Assembly: GCA_964445255.1 (NCBI GenBank)
Contig: CAYUKM010000029.1
Span: 1-24,804, forward strand
DNA: 24,804 nucleotides
Reading direction: 5' to 3'
From: SHLQ01 sp964445255
Lineage (GTDB): Bacteria > Actinomycetota > Acidimicrobiia > Acidimicrobiales > SHLQ01
Shown one piece after another: positions 14,246-23,994 of the stretch. Each line of letters opens with the position of its first letter. Within the stretch, counting starts at the first letter, position 1. The notes beneath the pieces were generated by a model. The model searched no databases and was not told the origin of the DNA. It saw nothing but the letters and a program-made list of their open reading frames with translations. The position numbers and the translations under genes were made by a program.

Positions 14246-14769
14246 GAGTCGTCGCTCTCGGCAGACTCCTCAGCGGCTTCCTCAGCCGGTGCGTCGTCAG
14301 CTGCGGCTTCCTCAGCTGGAGCTTCGTCGGTGGTCTCCTCGGCTGCGGCTTCCTCAGCCGGCGCTTCAGCTGCGGCCTCTTCTGCTGGCGCCTCGTCGGC
14401 CGGAGCGTCTTCTTCTGCTGGCTTCTCGACAGCCTTAGGTGGCTTCGGCGGAGCCGGCGCGGTGTAACCCTTGTTCGGCGTAGGAGCCGGAACCGGTGGA
14501 ATCTCTGGAGCGACCCCGGTGAACTGTTCCCACGCGCCGGAAATCTTCAACAGCTTCTCGACCCGCTCGGTTGGCTGTGCGCCGTGCTTCAGCCAGTGCA
14601 CTGCTTTTTCGTTATCGATCTCGATAACCGACGGGTCTTGCCGTGGCTGGTAGGTGCCAACGATCTCAATGAAACGGCCATTGCGGGGCGAACGCGAATC
14701 TGCAGCAACGACGCGGTAGGTCGGTTGCTTCTTCTTGCCCATACGCATAAGGCGGAGCTTTACAGCCAC
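14242..14769 (-). CDS. rpsP: Ribosomal protein S16 with long acidic Ala/Glu/Pro tail
   Basis: S16 binds 16S rRNA early in 30S assembly. Residues 1-84 are a normal S16 (VKLRLMRMGKKKQPTYRVVAADSRSPRNG, FIEIVGTYQP, VHWLKHGAQPTERVEKLL). The protein continues to 175 residues, about twice the family length. Residues 85-118 are Pro-rich, and about 119-175 are repeats of APAEEAAAE-like units ending in Glu, Ser and Asp. The tail resembles the linker in S2 from this window. The start is a GTG (14769) with GAGGA seven bases upstream. It is the first gene of rpsP-khpA-rimM-trmD, with 90 bases between it and ffh. Confidence 0.96.
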   Translation of the reverse strand: MAVKLRLMRMGKKKQPTYRVVAADSRSPRNGRFIEIVGTYQPRQDPSVIEIDNEKAVHWLKHGAQPTERVEKLLKISGAWEQFTGVAPEIPPVPAPTPNKGYTAPAPPKPPKAVEKPAEEDAPADEAPAEEAAAEAPAEEAAAEETTDEAPAEEAAADDAPAEEAAEESAESDDS

Positions 14770-14859
14770 GAATACATCCTCTTCTTGGGAGTCTCCGAAC
14801 AGGTTGAGACTCGACCGATAGATGCTAACCGAGAACCCCCAGAGAACCTACTTGTGAAC

Positions 14860-16314
<1,455 letters not shown>

Positions 16315-16340
16315 GATTTCCTAACTCTATCGAGGCGACG

Positions 16341-17501
16341 CTATTCAAACAGTGCGTCGACGAACTCGTTGGCGTCGAAGGGGATCAGGTCGTGAGCGCC
16401 CTCGCCCAGGCCGACCAACTTCACCGGAATGTCGAGCTCTTGTTGGACAGCGACAACGATGCCGCCCTTGGCAGAACCATCGAGTTTGGTGAGCACTACG
16501 CCGGTCAGGTCCGCCGCCTCGGTGAACGCACGCGCCTGGGTGAGACCGTTTTGGCCGGTGGTGGCATCGATCACGAGAAGCGTCTCGGTGACGGTGCCAG
16601 CCCCCTTCTCGGCCACACGACGAACCTTGGAGAGTTCGTTCATGAGGTTTGTCTTGTTATGTAGTCGGCCGGCCGTGTCGGCGAGGACGATGTCAGCGTC
16701 GCTCGCGGCGGCGCTCTCCACGGCGTCGTAGATCACCGATGATGGGTCGCCGCCTTCGGCGCCACGAACAAAGTCAGCTCCCGCGCGCTCGGCCCACATG
16801 CCGAGCTGTTCGGCGGCAGCGGCACGGAACGTATCGCCCGCAGCGAGGACGAGCTTCTTGCCGTCCGCGATCTCGCGGTGAGCGATCTTGCCAATTGTGG
16901 TGGTCTTACCTACGCCGTTTACGCCAACGAAGAGCCATACCGATGGGTCGCCGCCAGCGGCCAACGAAATGTCGTGGACGCTGAGTCGGGCTTTCATCTC
17001 GTCTTTGACGAGTTCGATGAGCGCAGTTGGGTCCTTTACGCCTTGCTCGTCGGCCTGTTCGCGGACGGTGTCGAGGATCTCGGTGGTCGGCCGAACACCG
17101 ACGTCTGCGCGGATGAGTGCTTCCTCGAGTTCTTCCCATGTTTCGGCGTTGACGTCGCCGCGCGACATGATTGAACCGAGATATCCAGCCATCGCTGATC
17201 GGGCTTTCCCGAGGCGCCCTCGGAATGTGGCGGGCTCCGGTTCGGGCTCAGGCTCTGGTTCCGGAGCCTCCTCCACCATCGGTTCGTCGACATCGACATC
17301 CTCGTCAACGTCGACGGCTGCGTCCGTGCCGGCAACAGCGGTTGCTGACTTTTCGGTCGCGATCGAACGGTCCGCCGCATCGGTGGCGCCACGTTCGACG
17401 GTCGGGGTGTGGTTTCCTCGCCCGCGCATAAGCGCCAGGCCAACGCCTCCGAGCAGAAGCACAGCGACGACAATCAGGATGATCAACAGAATGGGATCCA
17501 T
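16341..17501 (-). CDS. ftsY: Signal recognition particle receptor FtsY
   Basis: FtsY is the membrane receptor for the SRP. The 386-residue product starts with a clear membrane helix (PILLIILIVVAVLLLGGVGLAL, residues 3-24). A variable acidic A domain follows with Asp/Glu runs and EPEPEPEPEP (about 80-90). The NG domain has GVNGVGKTT (193-201), DTFRAAAAEQL (223-233), DTAGR (275-279), TKLD (338-341) and a final GLGEGAHDLIPFD. The N-terminal membrane helix is typical of actinobacterial FtsY and absent from E. coli FtsY. The ATG at 17501 has no strong Shine-Dalgarno. It is followed by ffh after 26 bases and is preceded by a small ORF. Confidence 0.97.
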   Translation of the reverse strand: MDPILLIILIVVAVLLLGGVGLALMRGRGNHTPTVERGATDAADRSIATEKSATAVAGTDAAVDVDEDVDVDEPMVEEAPEPEPEPEPEPATFRGRLGKARSAMAGYLGSIMSRGDVNAETWEELEEALIRADVGVRPTTEILDTVREQADEQGVKDPTALIELVKDEMKARLSVHDISLAAGGDPSVWLFVGVNGVGKTTTIGKIAHREIADGKKLVLAAGDTFRAAAAEQLGMWAERAGADFVRGAEGGDPSSVIYDAVESAAASDADIVLADTAGRLHNKTNLMNELSKVRRVAEKGAGTVTETLLVIDATTGQNGLTQARAFTEAADLTGVVLTKLDGSAKGGIVVAVQQELDIPVKLVGLGEGAHDLIPFDANEFVDALFE

Positions 17502-17528
17502 AGCGGGACCAGCCTAGGGCAGCGGAGC

Positions 17529-17759
17529 TCATGGTCCGATTGTCATCGATAAGCGGTTGCGTCGCCTCAACGATGGCCCATCGTTTAGGTGATGCGTTCC
17601 GCTCGCGACTTTGTCTCGGATGTGGCGCTCGGCTTCCGGTAGGGCCACTAGCCCTGCGCAGCACTCGATCACTTCGGAGCGCAACGGGTCCATCAGCAAT
17701 TCCTCCAAAACGACGAACCCGACCGCAGGGTCGTACACGTCAGGATCTCGCTGTGCCAT
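17529..17759 (-). CDS. Small hypothetical protein before ftsY
   Basis: A 76-residue frame between the two-component genes and ftsY. It begins MAQRDPDVYDPAVGFVVLEE and is acidic in the first half and basic at the end (SLRRRNRLSMTIGP). No signal sequence, membrane helix or known motif is visible. The ATG at 17759 is preceded by an adjacent in-frame GTG, with no Shine-Dalgarno for either. It ends 27 bases before ftsY and starts just after two hairpins that close the kinase operon, so it would be the first gene of the ftsY transcript. The plausible amino-acid mix and placement favour a real gene, but the evidence is thin. Confidence 0.4.
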   Translation of the reverse strand: MAQRDPDVYDPAVGFVVLEELLMDPLRSEVIECCAGLVALPEAERHIRDKVASGTHHLNDGPSLRRRNRLSMTIGP

Positions 17760-17796
17760 CACTCAAACAGTAACGAAACGTCGAGAGCAGGGCACT

Positions 17797-17827
17797 GAGT
17801 GCCCGGGGTGGACGTCCCCGGGCACTC
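17797..17827 (-). terminator. Second hairpin after the histidine kinase
   Basis: A perfect 12-bp inverted repeat, GAGTGCCCGGGG and its complement, with a seven-base loop (17809-17815). Three more pairs, one of them a G-T wobble, extend it to about 15 bp. It lies about 75 bases after the kinase stop. A moderately T-rich minus-strand stretch follows but there is no clean U-run. With the neighbouring hairpin it likely ends the two-component operon. Confidence 0.65.
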
Positions 17828-17845
17828 GGTCCTTGACACCTTGGC

Positions 17846-17881
17846 GAACCGACGGGTAGGAGGGGAGAGACCCGCCGGTTC
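17846..17881 (-). terminator. First hairpin after the histidine kinase
   Basis: Positions 17846-17857 pair with 17870-17881 in a 12-bp stem with one position that becomes a G-U pair in minus-strand RNA; the loop is 12 bases. It starts 19 bases after the kinase stop codon. Confidence 0.6.
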
Positions 17882-17900
17882 TGCCAGGACACTTCGAAAC

Positions 17901-19307
17901 CTAATCGGGGGGATGTAAAGCCCCTGTAAGCGTCCGACTTTCCTCGGAATTATCTTCTTCGGTTACCGGAGCGACCGATCCAATGGCCTCGATCACTTCG
18001 TCGGGAGAACCGATCTCCTGAGCGGACTCGCCTTGTCGTGGCAGCCAGATCACAAATGTGGCTCCCTGTCCGAGCTCTGATTCGAGGCGTACGGTGCCGT
18101 CGTGGGTCTCGGCGATCTGTTTGACGATGGCTAGGCCAAGGCCCGATCGTCCATCACGTTTGAAGTTCGCCGTTTGGTCCCCGCGCCATAGCCGCCGGAA
18201 CACTCGCTGTTGATCGCCGGGAGCGATGCCGGGGCCCTCATCTTGGACGCCCATCCAGACCCAGTTCTCTACGCTTCCGGCTCGGGCCCAGATCGACGTG
18301 TTCTCGGGGGCGAGTCGAATGGCGTTCGCGAGGAGATTCGCCATTGCTCTGCGCAAGGCAACCGGGTCACCGTCGACGACTAAATCGTTATCGGCGTCGA
18401 TCGCGGTTTCGATCGTGACCGAAGCGACCGACGCCGGAATCACAAACTCCTCGGCAACGCTCTCAACCATGCTGGCGATGTTGACTTCCTCCACCCGTTG
18501 AGCGCGGGTCTCCGCTCGGGCATGGTCAAGCAGGTCGTCAACCAGTGTCGACATGCGCTCGGCCGAGCGACCCACTACTTCTCCGGTGCGACGGAGGTCC
18601 TCCGCGCTGGCGTCGGGGTCGGCGAGGGTGACATCGAGGTTGGTTCGAATCACCGCCAGCGGGTTTCTTAGCTCGTGGGACGCTTCGTGAATGAATCGAA
18701 CCTGTGAAGCGAAGGCCATGTCGAGGCGGTCGAGCATGTCGTCGAAGGTGTTGGCCAAGCGGCCGAGTTCGTCGTCAGGGCCGCTCAGGTTGATACGCCG
18801 GTTGAGGTCGCGGGCGTTGATCGATCGGGCGACGTCGGTAATGCGTTGAATTGGTCGCAACACGATGCCCGCCACGTACCAGCCAATGCCCAACGATGTC
18901 ACGAACAACATTCCTAGTGCAGCGAAGGAGTACTGGCGAAGGTCTTCAAGCGCTCGACGGTCAACCTCAGCCTCAAAATCCTGAAGCGCGCGAACGGCCA
19001 CTTGCTCACCGGTATCTGGGTCGCGCACGACGAAGTCGAAGCTGGCGTCTTCGGTCAGCGAGCCACCGATCTCCCGGCTGATGCCGGCATAGAGGCCGCC
19101 GACAACAACGGCAGCGAGAAAGAACAGCAGTATCGAATACAACAGCGCTATGCGGAACCGCACCGAGCCCACCCATGAGGGAAGGAAGCGGTCGGTGTTG
19201 ATACCGACACTCATTGGGCGTCGGACGGTTTGGTTGCGCGCCTCGGCTACCTCTGGCGGACGGAACTCGCCGGTGATGTCACCTTCGGGGCGAGGCGCCT
19301 CGCTCAT
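17901..19307 (-). CDS. Two-component sensor histidine kinase
   Basis: A 468-residue membrane sensor that should phosphorylate the response regulator encoded just upstream. It has a cytoplasmic N-terminal tail of about 50 residues, TM1 (about 53-73) and a short extracytoplasmic loop of about 55 residues. TM2 (128-149) and a HAMP domain follow (about 150-203). The dimerisation/phosphoacceptor domain has HEASHELRNPLA with His211, where most kinases read HELRTPL. The ATPase domain shows the N box NLLANAIRLAP, G1 DEGPGI, F box RVFRRLWRG and G2 GRSGLGLAI. An acidic tail of about 45 residues ends the protein. Its ATG overlaps the regulator stop by four bases. The stimulus cannot be deduced; the small sensor loop resembles those of PrrB/MprB-type kinases. 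Confidence 0.95.
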   Translation of the reverse strand: MSEAPRPEGDITGEFRPPEVAEARNQTVRRPMSVGINTDRFLPSWVGSVRFRIALLYSILLFFLAAVVVGGLYAGISREIGGSLTEDASFDFVVRDPDTGEQVAVRALQDFEAEVDRRALEDLRQYSFAALGMLFVTSLGIGWYVAGIVLRPIQRITDVARSINARDLNRRINLSGPDDELGRLANTFDDMLDRLDMAFASQVRFIHEASHELRNPLAVIRTNLDVTLADPDASAEDLRRTGEVVGRSAERMSTLVDDLLDHARAETRAQRVEEVNIASMVESVAEEFVIPASVASVTIETAIDADNDLVVDGDPVALRRAMANLLANAIRLAPENTSIWARAGSVENWVWMGVQDEGPGIAPGDQQRVFRRLWRGDQTANFKRDGRSGLGLAIVKQIAETHDGTVRLESELGQGATFVIWLPRQGESAQEIGSPDEVIEAIGSVAPVTEEDNSEESRTLTGALHPPD

Positions 19308-19999
19308 GTCGCAGGCACCTCGGAGTCGAGTAGGCGATAGCCCGAACCAATGACCGTTTCGATCAACTGGGGTGCGTCGTCAGCCTGCAACTTGCGGCGC
19401 AAGGTCCCGACCGTCACTCGGACGGTGTTGGTGAACGGATCAGCGTTCTCGTCCCAGACGTGTTCGAGCAGATGCTCCTGGCTCAGGACATGTCCCGGGT
19501 GGGTCATGAAGTAACGCAGGAGCGCGAACTCTTTGGGGGTGAGGTCGAGGAGGGTGTCGTCCTTGTGGACCTCGTGGCGGGCGGTATCCAGGCGCAATGG
19601 GCCGACCTCCAGGACCGACGAGCCGCCTTCGATATCTCGGCGCAGCAGCACTCGGATGCGGGCCGAAAGCTCGCCGAAGGCGAACGGCTTGACCAGGTAG
19701 TCATCAGCGCCCGTATCGAGTCCGAGGATCCGTTCGTCGATGGCATCGCGGGCGGTCAACATCAAAATCCGTGGCGCACCGGTTTCGGGTGGGTTCTGGC
19801 GAATCTGCCTGCACACATCCAATCCATCGACAATTGGCATGGTCAGATCCAGACAAATCAGGTCATATGGCTGGAACTGCAACCGGTCGAGAGCCTCGGA
19901 CCCATCGTGCACGACGTCGACGGCATAGCCCTCGCGTCGAAGGCCTGTCGCAACTGCCGTTGCGAGGTCAACTTCGTCATCTACGACCAAAATGCGCAC
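19304..19999 (-). CDS. OmpR/PhoB-family response regulator
   Basis: A 231-residue DNA-binding regulator paired with the kinase that follows. The receiver domain shows the acidic pocket Asp8-Asp9, phosphoacceptor Asp51 (LICLDLTMP), Thr82 and Lys104 (YLVKPF). The C-terminal winged helix (about 130-225) has LTPKEFALLRYFMTHPGHVLSQEHLLEHVW and VRVTVGTLRRKL, the recognition region. The start is a GTG at 19999; GGGGAG lies about 13 bases upstream, further than usual, and AAAGG abuts the start, so initiation may be weak or leaderless. The gene begins 56 bases after smc. No target promoter can be identified. Confidence 0.95.
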   Translation of the reverse strand: MRILVVDDEVDLATAVATGLRREGYAVDVVHDGSEALDRLQFQPYDLICLDLTMPIVDGLDVCRQIRQNPPETGAPRILMLTARDAIDERILGLDTGADDYLVKPFAFGELSARIRVLLRRDIEGGSSVLEVGPLRLDTARHEVHKDDTLLDLTPKEFALLRYFMTHPGHVLSQEHLLEHVWDENADPFTNTVRVTVGTLRRKLQADDAPQLIETVIGSGYRLLDSEVPAT

Positions 20000-20055
20000 C
20001 CTTTAACAGTACTCCCCTGTGGATAAAGAGGAGATATAGGCGTGCGCAGATGGGC

Positions 20056-23000
20056 CTATTGGACCAGTGAATCAGCCAAGGCTTCGTCGCGCTTTGCGCC
20101 GGTGCCGTAGTTACGTTCGATCTCGCTGCGTTCGCTGACGACCTTCGACGACCCACCAGGCTCCATGGTGACTCCGTAGAGCGAGTCGGCGGCTTCCATG
20201 GTGCGCTTTTGGTGCGACACGATGACGAGCTGTGCTTCGTTGCGGAACTCTTCGACCAGGCTCAAGAAGCGGTGCAAGTTCACATCGTCGAGCGCCGCTT
20301 CGACTTCGTCCATCACGTAGAACGGCGACGGGCGGCTGCGGAACACGGCGAACAGGAAGGCCAGAGCGGTGAGCGAGCGCTCGCCACCTGAAAGTAGCGA
20401 GAGCTTCTTCACGTTCTTGCCGGACGGCTTCGCACTGACCTCGATTCCGGTTTCGAGCAGGTTGTTGGGCTCGGTCAGGCGCAGCTTGCCTTCGCCGCCC
20501 GGGAACAAGCGGCCGAAGAGCGTGGTGAAGTTGTCGGCGACATCGGCGTAGGCCGAAGCGAAGACCGTGACGATCTCCTCGTCGATCGCCCGAATCACCT
20601 TGTTGAGCTCTCGACGGGTCGAGCGGATGTCGTCGAGTTGGCTCTTCAGGAACTCGTGACGCTCGGTCAACGCTTCGAACTCTTGGAGCGCAAGCGGGTT
20701 GATTGGACCCATGACCTTGAGGTCTCGTTCGAGCTCGCGAGCTCGGGCAGCCGGGGTGACGCCGTCGGGAAGCTCCGGATGTGGCGCTTCGATGGCGGCT
20801 CCAGGGTCGACGTCGAGGTCGCGACGCATGGCTTCGGTCGTTGCCTCAAGGCGCACTCGAGTTTCGGCTTCGTCGATGTCGATACGTGAGGTTCGTTCGT
20901 TCAGCTCGCGCAGCTCGGTCTCGGTGGCGCTGCGTTGGGAACGGAACCCGTCGAGCTTTGCGCTCAGCTCGTTGACCACCGCCGACTGGGCCCGACGTTC
21001 GTCTCGGCGAGCTTCTAGGTGTACCCGTAGGTCGCCGATGGTGGATGCGAGCAACGCCGCGATTCGCTGGGTGAGCGCTTCCTTGCGGTCGAGAACGACA
21101 CGCTTGGACTCGGCTTCGGTCTGTTCGACGGCCAATCGCTCCAAGCGATCCTGTACCTCGCCGAGCCGTCGGCGAAGAACACCACGCCGCTCCTCGAACG
21201 ATGCGGTTCGCACTTCGAACTCCCGACGTTGCTCGACCAGCGCTGAGCCACGGTCGGTCAACGTCTTTCGCGTCGCTTCGAGTTCACGCGCCCGTTCTGC
21301 TGACTGCACCTCAGCGGTTTCGAGACTCGGCAGGAGCGCATCGAGTTCGTTCGCTCGCTCGGTCTCGCGGGCAAAGCGGATCTCAAGCTCTTCGCGTTGC
21401 GTCGAGAATGCGTCCTTCTCCACTTGAATTTGTCGCAGCTGGGCATCCATGTGGTGCAGTGCTTCGGTGGTGGAGTTCAGTTCCGCATCGTTGCTGTCCA
21501 ACCCCGAGGCCGCGGTGCGATCGGCTTCAAGACAACGGGCCACGGTGTCAGTGGCTGCCGAGAGTTCTTGCTCGCATCGCTCCTTTTCGGTTTGAGCGGC
21601 GACCACTGCGGCTTCGGCCTCTTCGAGCGCAGCGCGGGTAGCGCCCACGCCAGCGGTGCCCACACGCCACAGCCCTCCGCCGATGCGGTCGCCTGCTTTA
21701 GTGACGACAACCCGGCCCGTATCGAGCGACCGGTCGAGGGCAGCGCGCCAGTCGCCATCGATCGCATCGATGTTGGCAAGGAGCCCGCCGAGCACGCCCG
21801 CGGCGTCGGTTCGCTGTGGGGTTACCCGGTTGAGCACGGAATCCGGGGAGGCTGTAGTGCCCGAGACGGTCGGGTCGAGTGCAATCACCGAACCGCTCCC
21901 CCGTCCGTTGGCAAACGCCTCGAGGGCGGCCCGACCGGAGTCGGTCGAGTCAACGACTACCGCCGAGAGCGCTTCGCCGAGGGCAGCTTCCACTGCGTTT
22001 TCCCACCCGGGCTCGATCGCGACGACGTCGAGGAGCGTGCCGACGAGGCCGTCGACATCTTGGAGTTCGTCTGCACCTGCTGCTGCCCGGGCTGAGTTGA
22101 GCGCTTCACCAAGGGCGGCGAACCGGGCCTGGGCAGACCGGGACACAGCGTCTGCCTCAGATCGCTCAGCTTGTAGAGCCGCGAAGGCAACTTGTGCTGC
22201 GAGATGTTCGGTTGCGGCAGCGTCTGCGGTGGCGACGAGTTCTTGCTCTCGTTCGACGGCCGCGTCGAGCTTGCCCTTCTCTTGTTCCTGCTTGGAGCGC
22301 AGTTCCGAAGCATTGCTATCCAACGCGTCGGCACGGCCATCAATGCTGGCAATCTCCGAGGTCGCAGCGGCAATCGAGTTTCGAAGCGCAGCGAGCTCGC
22401 CACGGACTTCGGCCGCACGGCCAGCCGCGGCAGCCTCTGCGCTCGCCTCACCTTGGGACGAGAGGGCGAGTTCGAATGTGGAGCGATCCTCAGCGAGGCG
22501 CTGCTCGCCCTGAACCAGAAGTTCCTGTTCGGGCGCCAACGCGAGGATCTTGCCGTCGACGTCGGTGAGTTCTTCGCCGAGCTGACCGACCTCGGCACGC
22601 AGTGCAGCTACGACGTCGCCGTCGATCGTCGCCTGCTTCTCTCGGGCGATGCCTCGGAGGCGCTCGTCGATCAGGTTCTGGGCGCCGTCGGCTCGTTGGT
22701 GGAGGCCTTCGAGTCGGGCCAGAGCATCGCCGAGATCGACCGCACCCTGGGCCGACAGGTCGCTCTCGAGGCCGATGATGTCGGTGTCGAGCTGGGAAAG
22801 CAGTGAACGAAGCTCACGGTCTTTGGTGGTGAAGTCACGGCGATCGGTGGCGTGGCTGTCCATCTTCTTGCGGAGCGATTGCAGCTCGCGTCCAGCGAGC
22901 CATACCTGGCAGCGATGCAACTCGGTCACGACATCGCCGTGACGGCGAGCCGCGTCGGCCTGCTTCTCTAGTGGGCGAAGCTGACGGCGGACTTCTCGAA

Positions 23001-23583
23001 GAAGATCTTGGATGCGGGTCAGGTTGGCTTCGGTCGCCACCAGGCGGCGCTGCGCCTTCTCCCGACGCTTCCGGAACTTCAGTACGCCAGCCGCCTCTTC
23101 GATGATAAGGCGCCGCTCTTCGGGGCGAGCGTTGAGCACTGCGTCAATCTGACCCTGGCTGACGATCACGTGCTGGGTGCGACCTACACCGGAATCAGAG
23201 AGGAGCTCTTGGATATCGAGGAGGCGGCACGGCACACCGTTCATCGAGTACTCGCTATCGCCAGAGCGGAACAGCGTGCGAGAGATCTGCACTTCGTTGA
23301 ACTCGGTCGGCAAGATGCCATCTGAGTTATCGATCGTGAGCGAGACCTCTGCACGACCCAGCGCAGGACGCTTGGACGTGCCAGCGAAGATGACATCGTC
23401 CATCTTTTGCGACCGCACCGAACTAGGAGCCTGCGCGCCAAGAACCCAGGCGATCGCATCGACAACATTGGACTTACCACTGCCGTTCGGACCCACGACA
23501 ACCGTGACTCCAGGTTCGAGCTCGAGGTCTATCGAATCAGCGAAAGACTTAAAGCCCTTCATTGTCAACGTCTTGAGGTACAC
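20056..23583 (-). CDS. smc: Chromosome condensation ATPase SMC
   Basis: SMC, with ScpA and ScpB, extrudes DNA loops to organise and segregate the chromosome. The 1175-residue product has the normal length. It begins YLKTLTMKGFKSFADS, with Walker A GPNGSGKS (31-38), FRSGDSEYSMNGVPCRLLDI, and a long coiled coil. A hinge follows at roughly 500-650 (DVDGLVGTLLDVVAIEPGWENAVEAALG), then the return coil. At the end are the signature LSGGERS (1064-1070), Walker B FYVMDE (1088-1093) and the VSHQKRTMEAAD segment. The open frame extends 64 codons upstream, but the GTG at 23583 gives the family N-terminus and follows GGAG by seven bases. The mutM-smc-ftsY-ffh neighbourhood is typical, though here a two-component pair and a repeat-rich spacer are inserted. 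Confidence 0.97.
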   Translation of the reverse strand: MYLKTLTMKGFKSFADSIDLELEPGVTVVVGPNGSGKSNVVDAIAWVLGAQAPSSVRSQKMDDVIFAGTSKRPALGRAEVSLTIDNSDGILPTEFNEVQISRTLFRSGDSEYSMNGVPCRLLDIQELLSDSGVGRTQHVIVSQGQIDAVLNARPEERRLIIEEAAGVLKFRKRREKAQRRLVATEANLTRIQDLLREVRRQLRPLEKQADAARRHGDVVTELHRCQVWLAGRELQSLRKKMDSHATDRRDFTTKDRELRSLLSQLDTDIIGLESDLSAQGAVDLGDALARLEGLHQRADGAQNLIDERLRGIAREKQATIDGDVVAALRAEVGQLGEELTDVDGKILALAPEQELLVQGEQRLAEDRSTFELALSSQGEASAEAAAAGRAAEVRGELAALRNSIAAATSEIASIDGRADALDSNASELRSKQEQEKGKLDAAVEREQELVATADAAATEHLAAQVAFAALQAERSEADAVSRSAQARFAALGEALNSARAAAGADELQDVDGLVGTLLDVVAIEPGWENAVEAALGEALSAVVVDSTDSGRAALEAFANGRGSGSVIALDPTVSGTTASPDSVLNRVTPQRTDAAGVLGGLLANIDAIDGDWRAALDRSLDTGRVVVTKAGDRIGGGLWRVGTAGVGATRAALEEAEAAVVAAQTEKERCEQELSAATDTVARCLEADRTAASGLDSNDAELNSTTEALHHMDAQLRQIQVEKDAFSTQREELEIRFARETERANELDALLPSLETAEVQSAERARELEATRKTLTDRGSALVEQRREFEVRTASFEERRGVLRRRLGEVQDRLERLAVEQTEAESKRVVLDRKEALTQRIAALLASTIGDLRVHLEARRDERRAQSAVVNELSAKLDGFRSQRSATETELRELNERTSRIDIDEAETRVRLEATTEAMRRDLDVDPGAAIEAPHPELPDGVTPAARARELERDLKVMGPINPLALQEFEALTERHEFLKSQLDDIRSTRRELNKVIRAIDEEIVTVFASAYADVADNFTTLFGRLFPGGEGKLRLTEPNNLLETGIEVSAKPSGKNVKKLSLLSGGERSLTALAFLFAVFRSRPSPFYVMDEVEAALDDVNLHRFLSLVEEFRNEAQLVIVSHQKRTMEAADSLYGVTMEPGGSSKVVSERSEIERNYGTGAKRDEALADSLVQ

Positions 23584-23984
23584 AGTTGCGCTCCGGGGGA
23601 TCTCAAGGCGCGCCGCCACACGCCTAACCCCAACCGTATCGCGGCGAACTACAAGGATGTAACTCGGGCGGCGAGCTTTGTCACCGGGGCGACTGCGTCG
23701 CGATTCGACAGCACACAGCAACCGCCGCCTCTGGCGCCCAGCCTGCGTGGCGCCTGAACGCTCCCCGCCGCTCACTGCGTTCGCTAACCAAGTTGCTCGC
23801 TGCGCTCACAACTTGCGCGTGCGGGACGCCAAAGTAGCCCGCAGCTGCGAAGCCGGTGCGGGCGGACGCGGCCTCGGGCCAGCAGCCGAGCATCGAGAGC
23901 CCCCTGGGGCTCGGATTGCGACAGCTGGAGCGAGGAACGAGCGGGAAAGCAGCCAGCAAGTCTAATTTCCGACTCCGTCGGAAA
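23584..23984. other. Palindrome-rich spacer between the MutM-like gene and smc
   Basis: No gene is supported in these 401 bases. The right two thirds (about 23730-23984) is built of short inverted repeats. Examples are caagttg/caacttg (23789-23795 with 23809-23815), gagcccc/ggggctc (23897-23903 with 23906-23912), and the long repeat listed separately. Near-repeats of a GCTCGCTGCGCTCA-like unit occur around 23769-23808, and a related GAGCGAGGAACGAGCGGG lies at about 23928-23945. This composition resembles intergenic REP/BIME-type elements. The last 130 bases before smc probably contain its leader and promoter, but I see no clear boxes. The acylphosphatase gene found here in some relatives is absent. 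Confidence 0.65.
23834..23850. repeat. Copy 2 of a 17-bp interspersed repeat
   Basis: Identical over 17 bases to 11483-11499 and in the same orientation. See that entry for the sequence and context. Confidence 0.7.
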
Positions 23985-23994
23985 TTAGACTTGC
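23956..23994. repeat. Perfect 18-bp inverted repeat over the stop codon of the MutM-like gene
   Basis: Positions 23956-23973 and 23977-23994 are exact reverse complements (18 bp) around a three-base centre. Transcribed from the minus strand it makes a very stable hairpin that contains the last codons and TAA stop of the MutM-like gene. It may end that transcript, although no U-tract follows. Its apex, cgac-tcc-gtcg, is the same 11 bases as the apex of the stem-loop after rplS. Confidence 0.9.
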
